A stretch of DNA of 11,012 bases, taken from NCBI GenBank assembly GCA_003024985.2, contig PXIH01S0052308.1. The stretch is one strand, 5' to 3'. The notes under the pieces are model-generated. The model did not search any database, was not told where the DNA came from, and saw only the letters and a program-made list of their open reading frames with translations. The stretch is from Euperipatoides rowelli. Its lineage: Eukaryota > Onychophora > Udeonychophora > Euonychophora > Peripatopsidae. The position numbers and the translations under genes are program-made. Within the stretch, counting starts at the first letter, position 1; the number at the start of each line of letters is the position of its first letter. This document shows positions 1-7,004 of the stretch, piece by piece.

Positions 1-25
1 TACGTCCGACACCGTGAAATTGCCC

Positions 26-48
26 ATATATATATATATATATATATA
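26..48. repeat. (AT)n microsatellite
   Basis: This is an uninterrupted AT dinucleotide run of 23 bases, in intron sequence. Confidence 0.97.
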
Positions 49-180
49 CAGTAGGCTATATTGTATTTAAGTTTACTATAAGCTGAACAGTGTTGCTAAG
101 AAGAAAACTTTGCATATGCTAGGAAATTGTAGCAATTGTTTCGTCATCAAAATATTCTCACTCATAAAAATATAGAAACT

Positions 181-198
181 TTTTTTTTTTTTTTTTTT
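181..198. repeat. Poly-T run of 18
   Basis: This is an uninterrupted T homopolymer in the intron. It could be the complement of a retroposon A-tail, but no element is recognisable beside it. Confidence 0.95.
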
Positions 199-700
199 AA
201 ATCTCAGATGGAGGGCAAGAATATTCTCAAGTTTATCTTTTAAATATTTTTTGTAAGCATTTTTTTTTTCATTATAATTCTTTTTTTAGTAATTGTCTTT
301 GAAAATCAATCATTAAAAAAAACACATATCGTTTGACCTTTAAATACTTTACCAATTTGTGAAAACTTTGTTTCCATAGGAAAGCTCAAACTTTGTTCTA
401 AATAAGGTGACCCAATTTTTAAAGTCGCAAAATATTTCAAACTGGTACACTGATCTTTAGAAATTTTTAGTTTAAAAAAAATTGTATATAGTTAACTTTA
501 TTTTAACATATTGCATGAACAAGCATGCTTAATAAATTAATTTTAAAAATGTCTGATTTTAGCTCTATTGGCTAAAATACTATTTAGGAAAATATAAATT
601 TTATGGTGATAAGTAAAATTTTGCTGGAATATCTTGTATGTTATAAACAAGACTTGAAGGTCTTGGTTATGAGACACAAATTCACTCATCTCTTTTTTTT

Positions 701-724
701 TGTGTGTGTGTGTGTGTGTGTGTG
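701..724. repeat. (TG)12 microsatellite
   Basis: Twelve TG units are preceded by a T run (693-701) and followed by a G-rich stretch (GGGGCGAGGGGGAGGAG). On the minus strand this gives the Thr-His run of a spurious open frame. Confidence 0.97.
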
Positions 725-865
725 GTTGTGTATTGGGGCGAGGGGGAGGAGATAACAAAAAAATTTAATATCTTAACGCTATCATCTGCTTATATTAGTT
801 TAATTTATAATTGCTTTTGAAATTATTGGAAATATTTTAAACTTTCTTAATCTTATTAATTTCAG

Positions 866-1057
866 GCACTGCTGCAGGCTCATGATGTTCTTGCTCATGA
901 GGTATATGGAGAAGATGCCATTCGTGTGACACCGCCACCTGTCATGCCCTATCTTAATGGCAATGAAGAGGTAGATGGGCCCAATGGGGATCTGGACATG
1001 GAAAACGTTACCCGTGTACGCCTAGTCCAGTTCCAAAAAAACACTGAGGAGCCAATG
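866..1057 (+). CDS. CASK: CASK internal exon: end of second L27 domain, linker and start of PDZ domain
   Basis: CASK is a membrane-associated guanylate kinase scaffold: a CaM-kinase-like domain, two L27 domains, PDZ, SH3 and guanylate kinase domains. It organises cell junctions and synapses by binding Lin-7/Lin-10 type partners and the C-termini of membrane proteins. This exon is 64 codons in phase 0 at both ends. It begins with [14 protein letters not shown], the last helix of the second L27 domain. RVTPPP, PYLNG and an acidic, Asn-rich linker follow (residues 20-46). The first PDZ strand [11 protein letters not shown] is at about 48-58, and the exon stops at EEPM, just before the Gly of the carboxylate-binding loop. 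Splice signals: acceptor ATTTCAG ending at 865, donor GTAAGA from 1058. The start is set by the acceptor, not by an ATG; upstream exons lie outside the window. Identity is recognised from the conserved protein wording and confirmed by in-phase joining to the next two exons. Confidence 0.97.
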
Positions 1058-1114
1058 GTAAGAAATGTTAGCCATCATAATCTTATACACCATACATGAT
1101 CCTGGCATCAGGAA

Positions 1115-1125
1115 GGGGGGGGGGG
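1115..1125. repeat. Poly-G run of 11
   Basis: This G homopolymer lies about 60 bases after the first donor site. It lies within a spurious open frame at 1065-1283. Confidence 0.95.
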
Positions 1126-1321
1126 TTGCTTTTCTTTGTATTGTCTACCATTGCTCCTGGATACACTGTATATTTAATTGCAAATCTATATTTATCAGAA
1201 ATTTAAAGATTGACAAAAAATTTGAAGAGTATGGCATTTGCTATATAATTTGGGCTAGCCTATATATTATGTTTTTATTATAATGCAATGACTTAATATT
1301 ACTTTGCAATTATTTTTTTAA

Positions 1322-1374
1322 CCTTTTGCTTGTCCTATGCATCATATGTGATAGACATATGTGCTCAGATGCTC
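1322..1374 (+). repeat. Left terminal inverted repeat of the TTAA element
   Basis: It starts CCTTTTGCTTGTC directly after TTAA, has TATGCAT at 1336-1342 and ends with CTCAGATGCTC at 1364-1374. These blocks recur in the same order, inverted, at the right end (3142-3187). The middle of the arm is diverged and about 7 bases longer than its partner. Here it also contains TGCATCATATGTGAT (1338-1352), which matches the half-sites of the larger palindromes just inside. Confidence 0.8.
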
Positions 1375-1398
1375 TGTGCATCATATATGATGCACAGA
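1373..1398. repeat. 26-bp perfect palindrome near left end of the TTAA element
   Basis: The sequence is TCTGTGCATCATA followed directly by its exact reverse complement, with no spacer. It overlaps the inner edge of the left terminal repeat. A near-copy lies near the other end of the element (3022-3043). It could form a cruciform or act as a symmetrical protein-binding site such as a transposase site; that role is inference. Confidence 0.9.
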
Positions 1399-1569
1399 AT
1401 GTATAATTTTAACCACTGAAAATTTTTATTAATAGAATAAAAAAACAAATGATCTTTCGAGCTAAATTTATTAGTTTGAAAGTGTTATAATTGACAAAAC
1501 ACATCAATTTTAATTATAGGAAATAATATGTGGAGGTACTGAAAACATAAATACATACAGGATCAAACC

Positions 1570-1591
1570 TTTTTTTTTTAAAAAAAAAAAA
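1570..1591. repeat. T10-A12 homopolymer pair
   Basis: Ten T are followed at once by twelve A inside the left part of the TTAA element, giving a self-complementary 20-base core. This may be a rigid A-tract or a hairpin, or simply a mutational product of slippage. Confidence 0.85.
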
Positions 1592-1821
1592 TATTTCCCC
1601 GTAAGAGAAATCTGTGTATATTTATTACAAAGGATATTTACATTATATTTTTTAGTTGTTACTCTCTCAAGCTCTTCATCTGTATATCATTCTAGTTTTT
1701 GTTTCTTCTAAAGGGCACAATTGCCCAAGTACTGTATATTGTTATTCATCTTGGCCATAACTCTGTGATCTTTCACAGAAACTACATGACTGAGTCATTA
1801 TGTATGACACAGAAAAACACC

Positions 1822-2815
1822 GTTGGTGGATGTGCTTGTTACCCCATGACCACCACCCCCAAGCTCAAACCACCTCCCCAGACTATATGTCAAGGAGTTT
1901 GGTAGCCGCACTTGTTACCCCACGACCACTAACCCCAAGTTCTAACCACCTCCCTGGATTATATTTAAAAGAGTTTGATGACTGTGCTTGTTACCCCATG
2001 ACCACAATCCCAAGATCAAACCACTTCCCCGGAGTATATGTCAAGGAATTTGGTATCCATGCCTGTTACCCCAAGACCACGAACCCCAAGCTCAAACCAC
2101 CTCCCTAGAGTATATGTCAAGGAGTTTGATGACTGTGTTTGTTACCCCATGACCAACACCATGATCAAACAACCTCTCTGAAATATGTCAAGGAGTTTGG
2201 TGGCTGTGCTTTTACCCCATGACCATCACCCATAAGATCAAACCCCTCCCCTGAGTAGGCTACATGTCAATGAATTTGGAGAATGTGCTTGTTACCCCAT
2301 GACTACCACCCACCAGATTAAACCACCTTCCCAATATATATGTCAAGGAGTTTAGTGGCCATGCTTGTAATCCCATGACACCACTCCCAAGATCAAACAA
2401 CCTCCCCAAAATATGTCAAGGAATTTGATGGTCATGCTTGTTACCCCACAACAACCACCCTCGCCGGAATATATATTGAGTTTTGTGACCATGCTTATGA
2501 ACCCATGACCACCACTTCTAAGATCAAACCACCTCCCCAGAGTATATGTCAAGGAGTTTGGTGACCATACTTGTTACCCAATTACCAGCGTTCCTAAGAT
2601 AAAATCAACTCCGCAGAGTAGGCTATATGTCAAGGAGTTTGGTGGCTTTTCTAGTTACCCCATGACCACCACTCTCAGATCAAACCACCTCTTTGTAGCA
2701 TATGTTAAAAAATTTGGGGCCATGCTTGTTACCCCACGATCACCTCCCTCAAAATCAAATAAACTCCCCAGAGTATATATCAAAAGATTTGGTAGCCGTG
2801 CTTACTAAATCACGT
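1822..2815 (+). repeat. Minisatellite: about 13 tandem copies of a ~76-bp unit
   Basis: Each unit contains GCTTGTTACCCCATGACC, then ACC-rich sequence, GATCAAACCACCTCCCC and TATATGTCAAGGAGTTTGG. Taking the TGTCAAGG motif as the mark, copies fall at 1888, 1964 (diverged), 2039, 2115, 2186, 2265, 2341, 2414, about 2476 (shortened), 2547, 2628, 2703 and 2778. Spacing is mostly 75-76 bases, with a few 71-81. Partial units close each end. Copies differ by many substitutions and small indels, so the array is old or its members evolved independently. Base content is much richer in C than the surroundings, with G-rich complement. The plus-strand open frame at 1800-2108 and the minus-strand one at 2352-2552 are products of this repeat, not genes. 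The array lies wholly inside the TTAA-bounded element. Confidence 0.95.
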
Positions 2816-3021
2816 GTTATTTTAAAAAATATTTAATTTTTTTAGAAAATTATTTTTAGAACTTATATAATTAACTATAAAAACTCTGCAACAACAATCA
2901 CTTAACCAAACTTGACAAGAGCCTAACTTACACTGAAGATTTGGCACAAAAATGTAAGGATAACTGTGCATCATATAATGTATAGAGCGGGTAGAAAATT
3001 AAATATTATATTCATAGGCTT

Positions 3022-3043
3022 TGTGCATCATATGTGATGCACA
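3022..3043. repeat. 22-bp near-perfect palindrome near right end of the TTAA element
   Basis: TGTGCATCATA is followed by TGTGATGCACA: a palindrome with one mismatched pair next to the centre. It is the same motif as the perfect palindrome at 1373-1398. A further single arm, TGTGCATCATAT, lies at 2965-2976. Their presence near both ends and nowhere else in the window argues that they belong to the element. Confidence 0.85.
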
Positions 3044-3141
3044 GATTTTTACAGTTTTTTTTTCTACATCCTGGATCAACTACATACCTAAAAAAACTAT
3101 TATTATGGCATATATATCCTAATGCATTAAACTGTTCAAAT

Positions 3142-3187
3142 GAGCATCTGAGAAATACTTATTCAAAATGCATAGACAAGTAAAGGG
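3142..3187 (-). repeat. Right terminal inverted repeat of the TTAA element
   Basis: On the minus strand, reading inward from TTAA, it starts CCCTTTACTTGTC, then TATGCAT, a diverged spacer, and CTCAGATGCTC (minus strand of 3142-3152). The three conserved blocks match the left arm in order. The CCC start is the more piggyBac-like of the two ends. Confidence 0.8.
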
Positions 3188-4433
3188 TTAATTGTGTTCT
3201 ATTTATTTTTGTGCAGAGAACAAATACCAGACTTCTGTTCAAACTTTATATTAATATACAGTATATAGAGGTTGTGTTTTTATATTACTTATTGAGTTCA
3301 GCCCAAACTAAAGGTTTATAACTTGAAAGGCTTCTTTTTGTGGCATATATAACGTGATGGATTTACTCTACTTATCTAAATACATTATCAAAATAAAAAT
3401 CTTAAATTCCTTTATGTATAAGTTGAGATGTAGAATATTTTAAATTCATAACAGTTCTTTTTTTATTATTATTATTATAAATGATAGTTTGTTAATGATA
3501 ATATTTTCTAAATAAACTTTTTTTTTTTTTTTAATTTTTGTTTGTTTTTAAACTTAGCCCAAATGTTAACACAATATTGCTAATTTTAAAAGAAATGAAA
3601 AATTAAATTTGGAAAGTCTCCTTCAATTTTATTTTTTCTATCTTTTATTGAATCTTGTTTAGGCCTACTTTTTTTTAACTACGGTAGTATATTTGGTTTC
3701 TAAAATTTAGCTACAGTATTATACTGTATGTATTTATTACTGTTAATTTATGCTTTTGATTTGCTTACCCAGTCTGATTCCAGAATAGGAAAAAATTTCA
3801 AGAATTGGGAAGTGGAGAATCTGGAATGGTGATGTGAATGTTCTTAATTATTTGAGTTTTAACTCATTTCCTAATTATATCTTCAAATAGTCTTTTTAAA
3901 AAAAAGCTTATTAGAATTCACTCAAAATAAGATCTTAGGCCTTCAAATTTTTATATTAAAATCTATTCTAAGATTATGAAAGTGTTTTTGAATTTTCTAG
4001 AGAGCCTTAAATAGGATCTCCGTAATGGTTTCAGTGATGCCACTTCAAAACTAACTTGATAGGGTGGAAACATTATTTTGCCAAGGATGATTAATAATAA
4101 TTATGCTTTCAAAATCCATGCACTAGATTAAACTGGGCAGTTTTAATCTCATTTGAAATTTTAATATTGTTAGTCCTTTTACTTTTATATAATTGATGAG
4201 GTCAATATATTCATAGGAATTAATCTAAACCATTTTGAGATAATGAATTGGTCTGGATCATTAAATACCTATTGTTATTTCACATGTCAACAGGTTCCAG
4301 TTTCTAAAAATTGTCAGTGTTTTTTTTTTTTCCTAATGGAGAAAAGAAATGTTTAGAAGTTATGATTTTTTTTCTCTATTTAAACATAAATAAATTATAT
4401 TAAGAAATTAATGTAAAAAAAGAAAAGAAAAAG

Positions 4434-5124
4434 ATGGATTCTAAGTTAGATAATTTCAATCCTACATGAATAAAATGGTCTCAATACGAACAACAACTAA
4501 AATTTTACTTTATAGCTAACACAGTTTAGAATAATTTAAATCTAGCTACAGTTTTAACCTTGATTGGGGATTTTACATCCAATCTGTTGTCCGATCTGTT
4601 AGCACCATTAAATGCAGAGGAAACAAACTTTAGCTGAGATTCTCAACGTTCTAGAACATTTTTCGCCAAAATCTTTAGCGAGGATTGAGCAATTTACACT
4701 TCATAAATGCGTTAATCTATCAGAATTCACTGCTGAACTAAGCAAGTAAAGTATCAACTGTAACCTAAATGAAGAACTATACTTTTAGTTAGTTGATCAA
4801 TTCAATCTTGTAATCCATGATCCACTCATTCAAAAAAGATTAATGATGTAAAGTGACAGTATTTACTTTTGATAACCTAGTTCGCTGATGAACTTATAAA
4901 TAAAAGCTTGATTTACAACAACATAGTAAAACTATTATTAAAAAAAATTTGGCCATTAAAAAAAGAAGTAACCCTCAATTTACCATTAGAATAACATGTG
5001 TAGAGAATGTAAACATTGAGGAGCTAAGCATTAAGCCAACATATATAAGCTTAAGGAGGTCACATGCTATTGCTGCAAGAGAAGTGACCACATTATATCG
5101 ATTTGTCACTTTTTAGCTAATAAA
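4434..5124 (+). pseudogene. Decayed Gag of a Ty3/gypsy-type LTR retrotransposon
   Basis: Gag packages retrotransposon RNA through its capsid-like and nucleocapsid (zinc knuckle) parts. Visible pieces in order are WSQYEQQLKFYFIAN (4476-4520), TLIGDFTSNLLSDLLAP (from 4557), then after a frame change TLAEILNVLEHFSP (from 4627), FTAELSK before a stop, INCNLNEEL, and DQFNLVIHDPLIQKRLM (ending 4845). The nucleocapsid follows at 4996-5124 with two Cys groups. The second is an intact CX2CX4HX4C knuckle with Cys at 5065, 5074 and 5104 and His at 5089. Breaks include stops at 4467, 4527, 4747, 4786, 4849, 5017 and 5032, a frameshift near 4627-4631 and probably another near 4850. I see no protease, reverse transcriptase, integrase or LTRs, so only a fragment remains. 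It lies sense to CASK, 200 bp before an exon. The family call comes from recognising this Gag type; the exact clade is uncertain. Confidence 0.8.
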
Positions 5125-5323
5125 ATAACGCTAAGCATCATCCAAAAGCAATACATTTAGCCATTCACGCAAGAGTGGAAAATCAAAACAAAGGGTTACT
5201 TGTCTTTGATTTATGTAAATAGACAAATAATTTAGTGTCACCATATGTGTTATTTTACTGTCATTTTTCTTGATTTTGATCATTTATTTTTTTAATTTGC
5301 AAAATTTATATTTTTTTTTCAAG

Positions 5324-5402
5324 GGCATTACGCTCAAGATGAATGATGAGGGTCGCTGTATCGTAGCTCGCATCATGCATGGCGGCATGATCCATAGACA
5401 AG
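5324..5402 (+). CDS. CASK: CASK internal exon: PDZ core (binding loop and following strands)
   Basis: This exon is 79 bases: 26 codons plus the first base of a split codon (phase 0 entry, phase 1 exit). It reads [12 protein letters not shown], then [17 protein letters not shown], together with PM at the end of the previous exon, forms the PDZ loop equivalent to GLGF, which holds the C-terminal carboxylate of the ligand. [14 protein letters not shown] is the conserved strand and turn after it, nearly invariant in CASK proteins. Acceptor: a run of T, then CAAG ending at 5323; donor GTAAGA from 5403. The dangling G joins CC of the next exon to give Ala, so the protein reads [11 protein letters not shown]. 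Human CASK has Gly at that Ala; to my recollection arthropod proteins have Ala. The short exon sits between two introns of more than 4 kb. Confidence 0.97.
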
Positions 5403-6009
5403 GTAAGATATTCTTGATTGTCTTTGTTTTGGAAATATTTTTCTTTTGACAAATTATGATAGATTTAGATTATGAATTCTGACATGAAATACAGTATATT
5501 ACAATGTTTTTATTCACTTTGAAAATTATTTTGCCATTATATTTATGTAATTTACTTATAAAATTGTTTTGAACATTTTCTTTTTAAAATAGCTAGGTTC
5601 TTTTTACTTTTTATATTTGTTAATAATTGTTGCAGGGTTTTAAATAATTTTTCTATTTTAATCAAGTTTGTAGTTTTTGTAATACAATGTTCAGTTTTCA
5701 GTTTGCCAATTTTGCATCACTATGCTACACTAATTTATTGAAATTTTAATGATAGACAATAGCCGATTATGCTTTTAAAACGCAATTACTTCACTGGCAT
5801 ATCTTTAAATGTTACTGAAAGTTGAGCTTGAATGTAATTTTATGTTGAAATATTTTGTTAAGGCGAACTTTAGAAAATTGTTGGCAATTTTGCTGATAAA
5901 CATAAGCAAATAGTAAACTTTAAAACAAACTTATTTACAGTAATGTGTCAACTTTGTCCTTATTTTTTTAAAAATGTTTACTCACATACAAATTTTTACT
6001 TGACTCTAA

Positions 6010-6215
6010 TGGATCATTAGCGGTAGGGGTACGCTCCTCTGCTCTTCATCAGATATAAAAGAACAATTTGTGTGCTAACGGAAAGCTAACTCCGATAATT
6101 GCAGTGCTATGCTTGTTGTGGAGAGCGATTGGAAAACACCATCAGTTTTCTACCGTTCACAAGTCTTAGTACAACACAGTAGCTACTCTTAGATTAATTT
6201 AACAACTCAGAATAA
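6010..6215. other. Unassigned GC-richer block beside the non-LTR remnant
   Basis: This stretch has visibly more G and C than the intron around it, for example GCGGTAGGGGTACGCTCC and AACGGAAAGCTAACTCCG. It lies just downstream, in minus-strand terms, of the non-LTR ORF fragment, so it could be that element's 3' untranslated region or an independent insertion. Neither strand gives a convincing protein, and I see no tRNA-like promoter boxes or flanking duplication. Confidence 0.4.
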
Positions 6216-6251
6216 CCTGACATACATGTATATATATCCACTGTTGGTTCA

Positions 6252-6597
6252 AGCATTTGATTTCCAAACAGATCTGACAAACCTTTTTATTTCATCTTCC
6301 CATTTCACATTAAGCCTTCTATCTGACATTTTTTTATTCCTTGGAATTTAGTTGAGTATTTCTCTTAACATTCTTTTTGCTTACATGCTCTACCCATTTC
6401 CACTTTAAATTATTTACTCTTTCAAAAATATCACAAACTTTTGTTTGTGCTTTACTTCATTCAATTCTTTTTTTTTTATCTTCTGTTATTCCTATCATAC
6501 ACCTCACCATACTTTTTGTGGTTTATAGTTTTTGAACCATCTTTGCATTGAGTGCCAAGTTTCAGCACTATAATTATGTCATCACTGGTAGTACTCA
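6252..6597 (-). pseudogene. Decayed C-terminal fragment of a non-LTR retrotransposon reverse-transcriptase ORF
   Basis: Read on the minus strand, short recognisable blocks appear in the order found after the reverse-transcriptase core in endonuclease/reverse-transcriptase proteins of RTE- or Jockey-like elements. They are VLPVMT (6594-6577), MVRCMIGIT (6510-6484), KVCDIFER (6441-6418), VNNLKWKWVEHV (6417-6382) and, after one frameshift, MSDRRLNVKWEDEIKRF within 6329-6252. The first four share one frame, broken by several stops (for example directly after VLPVMT and after the KKK run). Family knowledge: intact proteins have LPVMTYGAETW, an R-x-ML-GI block and LKWKWAGHVAR at these places. No catalytic YADD motif or endonuclease part is present, so this is a 5'-truncated, dead copy, as is usual for such elements. 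It lies antisense to CASK. The exact clade is uncertain. Confidence 0.75.
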
Positions 6598-6986
6598 CTG
6601 ATCAAAAACTTTACTTTTTAATGATTTCATTTCAAAGAAAATTACTAAAAAAAATAATTCCACTTGATTTTAAAAAAAAAAAAAGTTATTTATAAATGAA
6701 ATTTAATAAATATTTCTACATAGTTTTTGTTTAGTTTTTCAAAGGTCATATAAATGATCCTTTGCATCCGAGAATTTTTTGTGATGTAATCTGGAGTATG
6801 CAGTAGCACAAAATGAGCAATCTTTTATAGCATAAAAACAAACAACCCACGCTAGCCATGAATTGATAAAGTACAATTCTTTCCATTTATTTTTTTAATA
6901 ACTAGATTACGGTACTTAATTTAATTCATTATGGATAGCAAAGATATTTAACTATGCAATTCCAAGAGTGATAATTCTTTACCATT

Positions 6987-7004
6987 TTAACCCCTTGGCA
7001 GGGG
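6987..7004. repeat. Lone TTAA-CCCC sequence with short inverted repeat
   Basis: TTAACCCCTTGGCAGGGG has the TTAA-CCC start expected of a piggyBac-like end, and CCCC...GGGG forms a short hairpin. I found no matching inverted end in the window, so it may be a truncated element end or chance. Confidence 0.25.

Larger units (their letters stand above)
1..865 (+). other. CASK: CASK intron, 3' part only
   Basis: This is the AT-rich end of an intron whose donor lies to the left of the window. It holds an (AT)n run at 26-48, an 18-base T run at 181-198 and a (TG)12 run at 701-724, but no coding segment that I can recognise. The minus-strand open frame at 543-758 is read through the (TG)n repeat as runs of Thr-His and is not credible as a gene. 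The intron ends in TTCTTAATCTTATTAATTTCAG-type pyrimidine-rich sequence directly before the exon. Confidence 0.85.
1318..3191. mobile_element. Non-autonomous piggyBac-like element with internal minisatellite
   Basis: The element is bounded by TTAA at 1318-1321 and at 3188-3191, the four-base target duplication typical of piggyBac-superfamily transposons. Immediately inside, the left end reads CCTTTTGCTTGTC and the right end, on the other strand, CCCTTTACTTGTC: 11 of 13 bases match. TATGCAT follows on both sides, and CTCAGATGCTC recurs farther in. Family knowledge: piggyBac ends start with CCC or CC(T/A) next to TTAA. The interior (1,866 bp without the TTAA copies) has no transposase-like open frame, so it must have been moved by an enzyme encoded elsewhere. 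It carries palindromes near both ends and a ~76-bp tandem array as its core. Orientation is not defined. The left end may have decayed slightly from CCC to CCT. Assignment to piggyBac rests on the TTAA and end sequence only; another TTAA-targeting family is possible. Confidence 0.8.
1058..5323 (+). other. CASK: CASK intron between L27-linker exon and PDZ-core exon (4,266 bp)
   Basis: This is a complete phase-0 intron, from donor GTAAGA to acceptor TTTTCAAG. Its first 260 bases are AT-rich with an 11-base G run (1115-1125). It then holds a TTAA-bounded transposon (1318-3191). About 1.2 kb of AT-rich sequence follows (3192-4433) in which I see only short T and ATT runs. A decayed retrotransposon Gag comes next (4434-5124), and about 200 bp of AT-rich sequence leads into the acceptor. 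Roughly 60 percent of the intron is therefore recognisable mobile-element material, which accounts for much of its size. Confidence 0.93.

Noticed and set aside
543-758. Minus-strand 71-codon open frame
   Set aside because: It is read through the (TG)n repeat and T runs (Thr-His and Lys runs), then through AT-rich intron sequence. It has no recognisable domain.
1065-1283. Plus-strand 72-codon open frame just after the first CASK exon
   Set aside because: It begins inside the intron, seven bases past the donor, crosses a poly-G run and resembles no family. The donor GTAAGA and in-phase joining to the next exon explain the region.
1699-1905. Plus-strand 68-codon open frame
   Set aside because: It straddles the left boundary of the tandem array and has no domain features.
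2352-2552. Minus-strand 66-codon open frame
   Set aside because: It lies wholly inside the tandem array; its Gly/Trp-rich repeats come from the G-rich complement of the repeat unit.
1822-2815. CRISPR-like array
   Set aside because: The units are directly adjacent diverged copies about 76 bp long with no constant-repeat and variable-spacer alternation, in a eukaryotic intron.
4884-4912. CTGATGA on the plus strand as a second hammerhead candidate
   Set aside because: No GAAA core or stem pairing follows; it lies inside the decayed Gag region.
6010-6060. CTGATGA on the minus strand (about 6041-6055), suggesting a hammerhead ribozyme of a retroelement
   Set aside because: The required GAAA after a short stem II and the closing stems are absent.
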